From Schistocerca nitens (taxonomy: Eukaryota; Arthropoda; Insecta; Orthoptera; Acrididae), in assembly GCF_023898315.1 (NCBI RefSeq), contig NC_064622.1:80973387-81037386 (forward strand): DNA of 64,000 nt. Reading direction: 5' to 3'. Below, piece after piece: positions 45,181 through 56,540 of the stretch (its first letter is position 1; each line of letters begins with the position of its first letter). The position numbers were made by a program, and so were the translations under genes. Below the pieces are notes generated by a model. That model did not search any database. It saw nothing but the letters and a program-made list of their open reading frames with translations, and was not told the origin of the DNA.

Positions 45181-46050
45181 CCAAACGGATTTTTGTGGCT
45201 TATCTGTGGCAACAGAAGCTCAATACTGTTCGAATGATAAACTTAAATGTGCAGCCCAGCAGCAAGCAAGCTAAATGGCAAAGGAAAGACTTGCACAGGG
45301 CAGTATAGAGACATGAAACTGCTTTGAGTACCTCGTGCTTCAGTCCTACTGTGTCTTTCGAAGCGCCATACGGCGACACACACAATGAGAAAATAGGAAA
45401 TTCTTTCGTGAGGAGACAGTGGTGAAATTTGAACTTGCTAAATGATTAAGGAAAAATTAACCTTTAAGAAACTGCATCGCAAGACAAATTCATTGACTAC
45501 TGCAATCACATTTACAAAATTTATTTTTTATAACAAGGATTACTCCGTCAAGTGATTAATTACTAAAAATGGTAAAGGAGTGCTAAATCTATATCCTGCG
45601 CGTGCAAGCCATGTAAATAAAAAGTTTTACTTAATCACTTCTCAACAAAGAATCAAAGTAACCTGAACTAATAGAAAAAATCGTACAACAACAACAATAC
45701 TTTTCATTATTCAAACACATCATAATTATGTACAAGCAAGCAATGCAGCAACAAATTAATCTTTGCCAAAACAAACTTCACATTTCGTGCTTCCCTGTTC
45801 CTTTACCCTGTGCGCAGTAGCAGATATACATAGGGCTCACGCGCTAGCTTCTCTTAGAGTGCTGCCGCAAAGATAATGTTACTGACAACCAAAGATCACA
45901 GTACTTGTACTCAGAACGAATGTGGCGTAACATATCGACTATTGAAAACATCTGTTTGAAAAATATACAGTAAACACGTATGAAAGATGACTCATCCAAT
46001 GAAAACAGAGTTTACATTGCTTTCCTTGGATACCGAAAAATAAACTAGAA
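45181..46050. other. No recognised gene
   Basis: AT-rich. Short frames without domains. Confidence 0.5.
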
Positions 46051-46054
46051 ACCT

Positions 46055-46170
46055 TACACTTTCAAAGGAACCATCCTGGCATTTGCTTAGAGCTATTTAG
46101 GGACATCATGGAAAACCTAAATCTGGACGTTCGGAGGCTGATTTGAACCGTCGTCCGCCCGGAAAATGGC
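46055..46170 (-). mobile_element. SINE fragment, third tRNA-derived family (head part)
   Basis: Minus strand: GGCGGACGACGGTTCAAATC (B box ACGGTTCAAAT), then CCAGATTTAGGTTTTCCATG and AAGCAAATGCCAGGATGGTT. This is the upstream part of the family whose tail is at 41,975-42,090. Confidence 0.6.
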
Positions 46171-47259
46171 GAGTTGATGCTGTGAAGTTCATCACAACCC
46201 ACACCCACATACCTACACACCCACACACCCACACACAGACAGACACACGCGCCATAATCATCCACACTCATAAGATACACAGACAAAATTCTTGCACAAT
46301 GCAAATAAAGAGGCCAAATCTTTTCCGATTAGGCGGTTTAATTTAACAGTTCGCGATACCCCAGTCATCCATTCCATATGCGTTTCAAAAACAAATTAAA
46401 AAATAAAATAAAGTAAAAGACATTTCGTCATACGAGGTCTGTGGTTGACTTATCGTACGTTTCCCTTTATTTCAGCTACAATTACATTCTATGACACACT
46501 CAGAAGCGGTTCACCCCTGCTTTGGCAATCTTTAGATGCAACTGGTACTGGGGAAACTATACTTTCATTACATCCTTTGTCATATGAGCATAAGAGCATG
46601 ATATAGTGATGGTGTGTATCTGCTAACACCATGTTATCGAACAACTGAATTCGCTGGACAAGTTACTACTAGCACAAATTGATGTAGTTCATTGCATGTC
46701 TAAAAAAGAATACGTGTTTTCTCCTCGTAACATTTATTAGCTCCTAGAAGCAGAAACTGACTAGAGAATATTTATATCGCTTGAAGCCGAATATCTTCGG
46801 CAGTGACTTCATCGACAGGCCGTGGATATTTGTAGGGATATATTTACTGTTTTACTTGCACTGAACCGCCACCGTGACGTGGTGGAGGAAACTTTACATC
46901 TGTACATTTGGACATGGTATCATATGAAGTCTGTTACCGTAAGAGAGTCACTTCCACTTAGGAAGAAACAAAGGAAAACAAACACAACGGACGTGACTGT
47001 TGAGAGTTAATGTGTTTATGTCATAAACCACTTATATCTACGGCCTATACCGCAATGTACGTAAACGGCTGTTATGAAGTGCTCCGTTTGTCAAGTGCTG
47101 TGTTATCTGTACAGGTGGCACAGTCTACTTCATAGCAAAAGTTGCGCTGAACCATTGTTCTCGTCCCATTAAGTAGTCATTACTTTCTCAAGCCCTTTAA
47201 CAATAATTGCAGTGTTGTGTTGCACGGCTATTTCGGCTTGTACTTCATTCGTCTTTTAG
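46171..47259. other. No gene; (CACACC)n-like array at 46,196-46,250
   Basis: A short CA-rich array (CACCCACATACCTACACACC) is followed by unassigned sequence. A small perfect hairpin GAAGCCGAATATCTTCGGC lies near 46,785. Confidence 0.5.
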
Positions 47260-47840
47260 TTATGGAAGTACGATGTTAGAAACAGAAAAAGAGGGATGCA
47301 CATGTAAGGAATGGCAAGTCCAGGACAGGCACTTCAGACGATGTGTTTTTCGCAGAATCACTAGCGTCAGACTTTTGCTCCCAGAGCCCAATGACGCCGA
47401 AATTCGCCGCACTATCCTAAGGGATACGTTCGTCGTACTTCCCGCATTGATTTCTACTGTCATTCCACGCAGTTGCTTGTCTGTTAGCAGTGACAACTCT
47501 ATGGAAACACCGTTGCTCTCGGTCGTTAAGTGAAGGCCGTCGGCCACTGTGTTGTGATGCCTGAAATCTGGTATTCTCGGCACACTCTTGACTCTGTGAA
47601 TCTCGGAATATTGAATTCCCTAATGATTTCCGAAATAGAATGTTCCATGCGTCTATTTCTAACAACCATTCGCGTTCAGAGTCTGTTAATTCTCGTCGTC
47701 GGAAACTTCATCACATAGGATCAACCTGAGTACAAATGATAGCGCTACCAATGCACTGCCGTTTTACACTTCGTGTGCGCGATACTTCTGCCGTCAGTAT
47801 CTGTGCTCATCGGTGTACCACGACTTTCGTCACCTCAGTG
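47260..47840 (-). mobile_element. Tc1-like element fragment (fourth family), 5' part
   Basis: The right end reads, on the minus strand, CACTGAGGTGACGAAAGTCG, a Tc1-like terminal repeat; it lies at 47,840. Inside, minus-strand frames give NILFRKSLGNSIFRDSQSQE and SLNDREQRCFHRVVTANRQA, then INAGSTTNVSLRIVRRISAS, the HTH/linker part of a transposase. The catalytic domain and left end are gone. Confidence 0.75.
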
Positions 47841-47842
47841 TG

Positions 47843-48686
47843 TATGATGTGCCTTCGTATATTCTACAAGGCTCCTACCTGACATCCGCCTTTCCCCGGA
47901 GTATCTGAAACACTTTGTGCTTTGTGCCCAGCCGCCATGGAGAAATGTGGAAAAATTTCCTGAAAATTTTCTGAATTGAAGTATTTCCTTTTTGTTGCTG
48001 TTAGTTACTCGTTGGAAGCGTACTCTGCGACTCTCACCAGTTGGACTAAGTACTCTTCCTACGGCTGGACACCGCTAGCAAGTCATGCTAGTACGCGTCA
48101 CCTGCAGTACAGTACAAGGCACCAATAGGAAGCGTCGCATGAGCCTTCGGAGGTAGAGACCCTATTATGAGTTATAGAACTGGATCTCTCTCTTCAGCAC
48201 CGACAACACGCAGCCTCTTCCTGCTCCTCCATAACTGATTTAGGCTGGTTTCTCCGAGCTGCTGGCAGCATGCCCACCCACCTGAGGCTCGCCCTTCGTG
48301 TGCCGTATCATTAATTACATGTTCTCTACGTGACAAATCTTCCTTTCTCTTTCAAAATGCCAACACCTAAATTCTGAGTCTTCGGCGTCCACAACATAAA
48401 TTTGTGGCCATGATTAACAATTCTCTGGTGTTTTTCGGGAACGGTTATCATATATCAGTTTCTATATAATTACGAGGTTGTTTCAGTATCTTCTTGTGGG
48501 CTTGACACGCGACAGTTAACCTTACGTAGTCTTGAACACTGGAGGACAAGCTGCTGAGTAGTGTGTTTCACAGATTGTTACTTCTTATGTTCCAGTCACT
48601 AATTACTGAAGCCAGGGAATAGACTGCAAATTACCATATACAGTCTAACCTAATGAAGTTTCACATAACCGGAAAACAGGTACTAA
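47843..48686. other. No recognised gene
   Basis: Unassigned. Short frames only. Confidence 0.5.
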
Positions 48687-48738
48687 TCAAATGTTTTTTA
48701 TTCCAGTCTTTGATCACAATATGAATTCTTTAGACGAT

Positions 48739-48770
48739 GACCGGTTTCAGTCCGTAATGACCATCCTCAG
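48739..48770 (-). ncRNA. Hammerhead-ribozyme-like core, left arm
   Basis: Minus strand: CTGAGGA, hairpin TGGTCATTACGGACT (GGUC/GACU, one wobble pair), GAAACCGGTC. All core positions fit. GAU before the core can pair with AUC after the cleavage site as the start of stem I. Confidence 0.5.
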
Positions 48771-48794
48771 ATCTATAATATACAAATATATATA

Positions 48795-50342
48795 CAGGGT
48801 GTTTCAAAAATGACCGGTATATTTGAAACGGCAATAAAAACTAAACGAGCAGCGATAGAAATACACCGTTTGTTGCAATATGCTTGGGACAACAGTACAT
48901 TTTCAGGCAGACAAACTTTCGAAATTACAGTAGTTACAATTGTCAACAACAGATGGCGCTGCGGTCTGGGAAACTCTATAGTACGATATTTTCCACATAT
49001 CCACCATGCGTAGCAATAATATGGCGTAATCTCTGAATGAAATTACCCGAAACCTTTGACAACGTGTCTGGCGGAATGGCTTCACATGCAGATGAGATGT
49101 ACTGCTTCAGCTGTTCAATTGTTTCTGGATTCAGGCGGTACACCTGGTCTTTCAAGTGTCCCCACAGAAAGAAGTCACAGGGGTTCATGTCTGGCGAATA
49201 GGGAGGCCAATCCACGCCGCCTCCTGTATGTTTCGGATAGCCCAAAGCAATCACACGATCATCGAAATATTCATTCAGGAAATTAAAGACGTCGGCCGTG
49301 CGATGTGGCCGGGCACCATCTTGCATAAACCACGAGGTGTTCGCAGTGTCGTCTAAGGCAGTTTGTACCGCCACAAATTCACGAAGAATGTCCAGATAGC
49401 GAGATGCAGTAATCGTTTCGGATCTGAAAAATGGGCCAATGATTCCTTTGGAAGAAATGGCGGCCCAGACCAGTACTTTTTGAGGATGCAGGGACGATGG
49501 GACTGCAACATGGGGCTTTTCGGTTCCCCATATGCGCCAGTTCTGTTTATTGACGAAGCCGTCCAGGTAAAAATAAGCTTCGTCAGTAAACCAAATGCTG
49601 CCCACATGCATATCGCCGTCATCAATCCTGTGCACTATATCGTTAGCGAATGTCTCTCGTGCAGCAATGGTAGCGGCGCTGAGGGGTTGCCGCGTTTGAA
49701 TTTTGTATGGATAGAGGTGTAAACTCTGGCGCATGAGACGATACGTGGACGTTGGCGTCATTTGGACCGCAGCTGCAACATGGCGAACGGAAACCCGAGG
49801 CCGCTGTTGGATCACCTGCTGCACTAGCTGCGCGTTGCCCTCTGTGGTTGCCGTACGCGGTCGCCCTACCTTTCCAGCACGTTCACCCGTCACGTTCCCA
49901 GTCCGTTGAAATTTTTCAAACAGATCCTTTATTGTATCGCTTTTCGGTTCTTTGGTTACATTAAACCTCCGTTGAAAACTTGGTCTTGTTGCAACAACAC
50001 TGTGTTCTAGGCGGTGGAATTCCAACACCAGAAAAATCCTCTGTTCTAAGGAATAAACCATGTTGTCTACAGCACACGTGCACGTTGTGAACAGCACACG
50101 CTTACAGCTGAAAGACGACGTACAGAATGGCGCACCCACAGACTGCGTTGTCTTCTATATCTTTCACTTCACTTGCAGCGCCATCTGTTGATGAAAATTG
50201 TAACTACTGTAGTTTCGAAAGTGTGTCCGCCTGAAAATGTACTGTTGTCCCAAGCATTTTGCAACAAACGGTGTATTTCTATCGCTGCTCGTTTAGGTTT
50301 TATTGCTGTTTCAAATATACCGGTCATTTTTGAAACACTCTG
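48795..50342 (-). mobile_element. Intact mariner-like transposon with 168 bp TIRs
   Basis: The ends CAGGGTGTTTCAAAAATGAC (48,795) and, in reverse complement, CAGAGTGTTTCAAAAATGAC (50,342) open inverted repeats of 168 bp that differ at about nine positions by eye. TA flanks both sides (48,793-48,794, 50,343-50,344). The total is 1,548 bp, with a single uninterrupted transposase on the minus strand. It is inserted in the left arm of a foldback. Confidence 0.95.
48976..50061 (-). CDS. Mariner-like transposase, uninterrupted
   Basis: 361 codons from ATG at 50,061 (MVYSLEQRIFLVLEFHRLEH); the frame is open further upstream, but no ATG precedes this one in it. Residues 1-110 form a bipartite HTH DNA-binding region (VGRPRTATTEGNAQLV, VSVRHVAAAVQMTPTSTYRL). 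Catalytic motifs follow: IWFTDEAYFYLDG, SWFMQDGARPHRTADVF and PPYSPDMNPCDFFLWGHL. I count 47 residues between the second Asp and the final Asp, against 34 in classical mariners, because of an extra segment LGYPKHTGGGVDW. It cuts and pastes its own element at TA sites. The stop lies 13 bp inside the left TIR border. No lesion seen; whether it is active is unknown. Confidence 0.93.
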   Translation of the reverse strand: MVYSLEQRIFLVLEFHRLEHSVVATRPSFQRRFNVTKEPKSDTIKDLFEKFQRTGNVTGERAGKVGRPRTATTEGNAQLVQQVIQQRPRVSVRHVAAAVQMTPTSTYRLMRQSLHLYPYKIQTRQPLSAATIAARETFANDIVHRIDDGDMHVGSIWFTDEAYFYLDGFVNKQNWRIWGTEKPHVAVPSSLHPQKVLVWAAISSKGIIGPFFRSETITASRYLDILREFVAVQTALDDTANTSWFMQDGARPHRTADVFNFLNEYFDDRVIALGYPKHTGGGVDWPPYSPDMNPCDFFLWGHLKDQVYRLNPETIEQLKQYISSACEAIPPDTLSKVSGNFIQRLRHIIATHGGYVENIVL

Positions 50343-50344
50343 TA

Positions 50345-50901
50345 CCTAGTGAGCAATGTGTCTTTCAACATAATACGTATCACAATATACTATCATACAA
50401 CCAGGGAAATGTACAGAAAATACGGTAAAACGTACCTTTTTTACACCACGTCCTAAAGTGATAAGGCCATAATCGCATCGTCTAAACATATAAATATAAT
50501 CAGCATAGCATCGTCATATAGATCTAAAATAAGGTGTAGAATAGGCCGCATCGTCCACATAGTCATAATTGCAACTGGCTACTGAAGTACAGTAGCTACC
50601 AGAAATCTGGGATGATGTAGGCAAACAGATTTCTGATAGCTACTGTACTTCAGTAGACAGTTGCAATTATGACTGGACGATTCGGCCTATTCTACACCTT
50701 ATTTTAGATCTATATGACGATGCTATGCTGATTATATTTATATGTTTTGACGATGCCATTATGGCCTTATCACTTTAGGCCATGGTGTAAAAAAAGGTAC
50801 CTTTTACCGTATTTTCTGCACATCTCCCTGGTTGTATGATGGTATATTGTGAAACGAATTGCTGTATTATGTTGAAAGACATACCGCTCGCTAGGTGTAT
50901 A
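50345..50901. repeat. Central palindrome of the foldback
   Basis: The arms pair from CCTAGTGAGCAATGTGTC (left) with GCTCGCTAGG (right) through AAAATACGGTAAAA, CACTTTAGG, GATCTATATGACGATGCT and GTACTTCAGTAG, with a centre at about 50,607-50,625. No frame of interest. Such a sequence would form a long hairpin when single-stranded. Confidence 0.88.
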
Positions 50902-50903
50902 TA

Positions 50904-52325
50904 CACTCCTGGAAATTGAAATAAGAACACCGTGAATTCATTGTCCCAGGAAGGGGAAACTTTATTGACACATTGCTGGGGTCAGATAAATCACATGATC
51001 ACACTGACAGAACCACAGGCACATAGACACAGGCAACAGAGCATGCACAATGTTGGCACTAGTACAGTGTATATCCACCTTTCGCAGCAATGCAGGCTGC
51101 TATTCTCCCATGGAGACGATTGTAGAGATGCTGGATGTAGTCCTGTGGAACGGCTTGCCATGCCATTTCCACCTGGCGCCTCAGTTGGACCAGCGTTCGT
51201 GCTGGACGCGCAGACCGCGTGCGACGACGCTTCATCCAGTCCCAAACATGTTCAATGGGGGACAGATCCGGAGATCTTGCTGGCCAGGGTAGTTGACTTA
51301 CACCTTCTAGAGCACGTTGGGTGGCACGGGATACATGCGGACGTGCATTGTCCTGTTGGAACAGCAAGTTCCCTTGCCGGTCTAGGAATGGTAGAACGAT
51401 GGGTTCGATGACGGTTTGGATGTACCGTGCACTATTCAGTGTCCCCTCGTCGATCACCAGTGGTGTACGGCCAGTGTAGGAGATCGCTCCCCACACCATG
51501 ATGCCGGGTGTTGGCCCTGTGTGCCTCGGTCGTATGCAGTCCTGATTGTGGCGCTCACCTGCACGGCGCCAAACACGCATACGACCATCATTGGCACCAA
51601 GGCAGAAGCGACTCTCATCGCTGAAGACGACACGTCTCCATTCGTCCCTCCATTCACGCCTGTCGCGACACCACTGGAGGCGGGCTGCACGATGTTGGGG
51701 CGTGAGCGGAAGACGGACTAACGGTGTGCAGGACCGTAGCCCAGCTTCATGGAGACGGTTGCGAATGGTCCTCGCCGATACCCCACGAGCAACAGTGTCC
51801 CTAATTTGCTGGGAAGTGGCGGTGCGGTCCACTACGGCACTGTGTAGGATCCTACGGTCTTGGCGTGCATCCGTGCGTCGCTGCGGTCCGGTCCCAGGTC
51901 GACGGGCACGTGCACCCTCCGCCGACCACTGGCGACAACATCGATGTACTGTGGATACCTCACGCCCCACGTGTTGAGCAATTCGGCGGTACGTCCACCC
52001 GGCCTACCGCATGCCCACTATACGCCCTCGCTCAAAGTCCGTCAACTGCACATACGGTTCACGTCCACGCTGTCGCGGCATGCTACCAGTGTTAAAGACT
52101 GCGATGGAGCTCCGTATGCCACGGCAAACTGGCTGACACTGACGGCGGCGGTGCACAAATGCTGCGCAGCTAGCGCCATTCGACGGCCAACACCGCGGTT
52201 CCTGGTGTGTCCGCTGTACCGTGCGTGTGATCATTGCTTGTACAGCCCTCTCGCAGTGTCCGGAGCAAGTATGGTGGGTCTGACACACCGGTGTCAATGT
52301 GTTCTTTTTTCCATTTCCAGGAGTG
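50904..52325 (-). mobile_element. Tc1-like DNA transposon, copy 3, complete ends
   Basis: Same family as copies 1, 2, 4 and 5: CACTCCTGGAAATTG to CCATTTCCAGGAGTG, 1,422 bp, TA at 50,902-50,903 and 52,326-52,327. It is inserted in the right arm of the foldback, opposite the mariner-like insertion. Confidence 0.95.
51059..52081 (-). pseudogene. Tc1-like transposase, one premature stop
   Basis: The frame runs from ATG at 52,081 to the stop at 51,059, 1,023 bp as in the intact copy. A GAG to TAG change after RGRIVGMR (near 52,004) stops it at about residue 26. The rest is open, with FSDESRFCL, QQDNARPHV and SPIEHVWDW all intact. A few amino-acid differences from the intact copy. Confidence 0.93.
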
Positions 52326-52343
52326 TATTTGTATATTATAGAT

Positions 52344-52375
52344 CTGAGGATGGTCATTACGGACTGAAACCGGTC
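52344..52375 (+). ncRNA. Hammerhead-ribozyme-like core, right arm
   Basis: Plus strand: CTGAGGA, TGGTCATTACGGACT, GAAACCGGTC, base-for-base the same as the left-arm motif at 48,739-48,770 and pointing outward. Confidence 0.5.
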
Positions 52376-52427
52376 ATCGTCTAAGGAATTCATATTGTGA
52401 TCAAAGACTGGAATAAAAAACATTTGA

Positions 52428-53183
52428 CAGTATTGGATCACTCTTTGTATACTAGACCATGTCGCAGTTGGTGAAACAGGTAGTAGGTTATGGGATATTA
52501 GTGTCAATGTACGAATTTCACGTATTACAGCAGCACAGTTGCAATGATTAATAAATTTTCGCGCGACCAAACAATATCTATCAACTTATCACTCGATGAT
52601 GGTAGGTCACATTGCATATTATACACAGAACATTGAATATGGGAAATGCAATACCATTACACTTCAGATATCTGGACAGGCAAATTTCGTTGGCACATAT
52701 TGATCATTTTAGAGAAGTTGCAGTCCAAAGATTGCGTTACTCTCATGATTAGAATATTGCACATAAACATTACACATTTAGAAGCATAAACGTAAAACGC
52801 AGCACACGTGGACCCACGCCTAGGATTACGCTTCTACTGGCACATCCTGATACGTAGCCATACTGAAATGCTCTGTTTTTGCTCCGCAATCGTTTCAGCT
52901 ATATAATTTGTGTTACGTATATTTATTTCATGGCTGCGTATCATAATGATTGGTGCGAAGGGATTCTTAGCTGTGCTTGGTCTTATGAATATGAAGTAAT
53001 ATGTGGTGTCTGCAAACATTGTAATCATAGTAGTGTCACATCTGCTAATAATTATTCGTCAGATTAGCTATCTAATACTTTTGCACATGAGGAAACATAC
53101 TGCAAATGGTAATGCTCTGCAAACTGAAAACTGGCCATCTGCAGTACAGTGTAGCAGGATTCGTCATAAGTAAATAGTGGATA
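52428..53183. other. No recognised gene
   Basis: AT-rich spacer between the foldback and Tc1-like copy 4. Confidence 0.5.
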
Positions 53184-53185
53184 TA

Positions 53186-54602
53186 CACTCCTGGAAATGG
53201 AAAAAAGAACACATTGACACCGGTGTGTCAGACCCACCATACTTGCTCCGGACACTGTGAGAGGGCTGTACAAGCAATGATCACACGCACGGCACAGCGG
53301 ACACACCAGGAACCGCGGTGTTGGCCGTCGAATGGCGCTAGCTGCGCAGCATTTGTGCACCGCCGCCGTCAGTGTCAGCCAGTTTGCCGTGGCATACGGA
53401 GCTCCATCGCAGTCTTTAACACTGGTAGCATGCCGCGACAGCGTGGACGTGAACCGTATGTGCAGTTGACGGACTTTGAGCGAGGGCGTATAGTGGGCAT
53501 GCGGGAGGCCGGGTGGACGTACCGCCGAATTGCTCAACACGTGGGGCGGGAGGTCTCCACAGTACATCGATGTTGTCGCCAGTGGTCGGCGGAAGGTGCA
53601 CGTGCCCGTCGACCTGGGACCGGACCGCAGCGACGCACGGATGCACGCCAAGACCGTAGGATCCTACGCAGTGCCGTAGGGGACCGCACCGCCACTTCCC
53701 AGCAAATTAGGGACACTGTTGCTCCTGGGGTATCGGCGAGGACCATTCGCAACCGTCTCCATGAAGCTGGGCTACGGTCCCGCACACCGTTAGGCCGTCT
53801 TCCGCTCACGCCCCAACATCGTGCAGCCCGCCTCCAGTGGTGTCGCGACAGGCGTGAATGGAGGGACGAATGATGTCGTCTTCAGCGATGAGAGTCGCTT
53901 CTGCCTTGGTGCCAATGATGGTCGTATGCGTGTTTGGCGCCGTGCAGGTGAGCGCCACAATCAGGACTGCATACGACCGAGGCACACAGGGCCAACACCC
54001 GGCATCATGGTGTGGGGAGCGATCTCCTACACTGGCCGTACACCACTAGTGATCGTCGAGGGGACACTGAATAGTGCACGGTACATCCAAACCGTCATCG
54101 AACCCATCGTTCTACCATTCCTAGACCGGCAAGGGAACTTGCTGTTCCAACAGGACAATGCACGTCCGCATGTATCCCGTGCCACCCAACGTGCTCTAGA
54201 AGGTGTAAGTCAACTACCCTGGCCAGCAAGATCTCCGGATCTGTCCCCCATTGAGCATGTTTGGGACTGGATGAAGCGTCGTCTCACGCGGTCTGCACGT
54301 CCGGCACGAACGCTGGTCCAACTGAGACGCCAGGTGGAAATGGCATGGCAAGCCGTTCCACAGGACTACATCCAGCATCTCTACGATCGTCTCCATGGGA
54401 GAATAGCAGCCTGCATTGCTGCGAAAGGTGGATATACACTGTACTAGTGCCGACATTGTGCATGCTCTGTTGCCTGTGTCTATGTGCCTGTGGTTCTGTG
54501 AGTGTGATCATGTGATGTATCTGACCCCAGGAATGTATCAATAAAGTTTCCCCTTCCTGGGACAATGAATTCACGGTGTTCTTATTTCAATTTCCAGGAG
54601 TG
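53186..54602 (+). mobile_element. Tc1-like DNA transposon, copy 4, opposite orientation
   Basis: 1,417 bp from CACTCCTGGAAATGG to CAATTTCCAGGAGTG, TA at 53,184-53,185 and 54,603-54,604. It is the only one of the five copies with the transposase on the plus strand. It is five bases shorter than copy 5. Confidence 0.95.
53430..54447 (+). pseudogene. Tc1-like transposase with a 5-bp deletion
   Basis: ATG at 53,430 (MPRQRGREPYVQLTDFERG). A five-base deletion near 53,870 (GACGAATGATGTCGTC, against GACGAATGGAGACGTGTCGTC in sister copies) shifts the frame just before FSDESRF. The remaining frame is open to 54,447 and contains QQDNARPHV and SPIEHVWDW. Confidence 0.93.
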
Positions 54603-54604
54603 TA

Positions 54605-55395
54605 TTTAGCGACATTTTATTCAGCAAAATTAGTACATTTCAGGGAGATGTTCTGTCAATATGAATTTATGGTTTGTGCTTGGGGCACAGATTAACGAAA
54701 TTTGCACATTCTCACTGCCTTGGTAAAGTTTAACAACTGCATTCCTATTTGTCGTGTATTATTTTGTCTGGATTACTATGACGAGCTTCGGGAAAGGTAA
54801 GCTGTGATTTTTACAATACTATTGATAAAGGTAGATGATATACTGTAATTTCGTAAGTGTAATGAAATAGCATCTCTACTACGACGAAGTTGGAGAAGCA
54901 CTTTGGTGATTATGAGTGTAGTTCAGCATTTAAAACTTAACTGTTGTCCCAGAGGTTGCAAATACCGCTACAGTTGTAAAGACCTTTTATTATCACATGA
55001 CCGGTTTCGGGCTCTTATGCAACTGAATTGGTATTTTCAACCTCTGGTACAATGCTCAGTTGTGGATGTTCATTCAACAGTATTGTTTGTAGTTAACTGT
55101 TGTCATTAATATTCCTGTTTGTGGTTTATGACAGCGAGAAAGTCGTTGTATGGGTGTGCTAACGCTACCCTGTTATGGTCATTTTAAAATATCAGTACAA
55201 CTATGTGGTACTTTCGCAAGTGTAATTTTAAGAGAGCGATGCACTTACTTGATTACTACATTTTATTACTTTATTACATAAGATTTTGAGACGATGCATC
55301 TGAGCCACAAGCTTTAGCCGTTGGAAAGATGTTTCACCTTCATACGTTCTTATTTCCTAAGTGACAACAACTTCTTATTTTGGTCATATTTAAAG
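54605..55395. other. Unassigned; short inverted repeat with a CCGGTTTCGG motif
   Basis: AGAGGTTGCAAATACC (54,952) and GGTATTTTCAACCTCT (55,032) form an inverted pair around ATGACCGGTTTCGGGCTC (55,000). It resembles the hammerhead-bearing repeats but no CUGANGA box is present. Confidence 0.5.
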
Positions 55396-55399
55396 TACA

Positions 55400-56447
55400 C
55401 TGAAGAGCCAAGGAAACTGTTACACCTGACTAAAACCGTGTGGGGCCTCAGCGACCAAGCAGAAGTGCTGCAACACGACGTGGCAAGGACTCGACTAATT
55501 TCTGAAGCAGTGCTGCAGGGAATTGACACCATGAGTCCTGCAGGGCTGTCCAAAAGCCCGTAAGAGTACGAGGAGGTAAAGATCTCTTCTGAAAATCTCC
55601 TTGCAAGGAATCTCATATATGCTCAATAATGTTCATGTCTGGGGACTCTGGTAGCCAACGGAAGTATTTAAGCTCAGAAAAGTGTCTCTTGAGCGACACT
55701 ATAGCAATTCTGGACCTGTGGGTGTGTCGCATTGTCCTGCTGGAATTGCCCAAGTCCGTCGGAATGCACAGTGACACATTAATGGATGCAGGTGATCAGA
55801 CAGATTGCTTACGTACGTGTCACCTGTCAGAGTCGTACCTAGACGTATCAGACGTCCCATATCACGCCAACTGCACACGCCCCACACCATTACAGAGACT
55901 CCACCAGCCTGCTGACATGAAGGGTCCATGGATTCGTGAGACTGTCTCCATAACCGTACACGTCTATCCTCTAGATACAATTTGAAACGAAACCCGTCAG
56001 ACCAGGACACATGCTTCCAGTCATCAACAGTCCAATGTCGATGCTGACGGGCCAAGGCGAGGGGTAAAGCTTTGCGTCGTGAAGTCACCAAGGGTACACG
56101 AGTGAGCCTTCGGCTCCGAAAGCCCATATCGACGATATTCCGTTGAATGTTTCGCACACTGACAGTTGTTGAAGCCCCAGCATTGAAAGCTGCAGAAATT
56201 TGCGGAACGGTTGCAGTTCTATGACGTGGAACGATTCGCTGGTCCCGTTCTTCTAGGATCTTTATCCGGCCGCACCATGTCGGAGATTTGATGTTTTACC
56301 GGGTTCCTGACATTCATGGTACACTTGTGAAATGGTCGTACGGAAAAATCCCCAGTTGATAGCTACCTCGGAGATGCCGTGTCCCATCGCTCGAGCGCCG
56401 ATTGTAATACCACGTTCAGATTCACTTAAATCTTGATAACCCGTCAT
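55400..56447 (-). pseudogene. Tc1-like transposase, several breaks
   Basis: It starts MTGYQDLSESERGITIGARA (ATG at 56,447), with HTH sequence ISEVAINWGFFRTTISQVY. Further pieces: FRSRRLTRVPLVTSRRKALP, VSWSDGFRFKLYLEDRRVRL (first Asp present, Glu changed to Gly), VSVMVWGVCSWRDMGRL, and in other frames SPDMNIIEHI and LPRRVAALLLG. The second catalytic Asp region (..PAGQCDTPTG) is garbled. Frameshifts and stops throughout; an old copy. Confidence 0.87.
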
Positions 56448-56540
56448 TGTAGTAGGAGTAACCGATCTAACAACTGTGCCAGACACTTCTTGTCTTATAT
56501 AGACATTGCCGACCGCAACGCCGTATTCTGCCTGTTTATA

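Larger units (their letters stand above)
48687..52427. mobile_element. Large foldback element with a transposon inserted in each arm
   Basis: The outer arms CAAATGTTTTTTATTCCAGT (48,688) and ACTGGAATAAAAAACATTTG (ending 52,426) are inverted copies. The pairing continues through the hammerhead-like cores, GATCTATAATATACAAATAT, then (after the inserts) TCTTTCAACATAATAC, ATACAACCAGGG and a long central palindrome ending near 50,615. Without the inserts at 48,795-50,342 and 50,904-52,325 it is about 760 bp. It encodes no protein. Confidence 0.88.
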
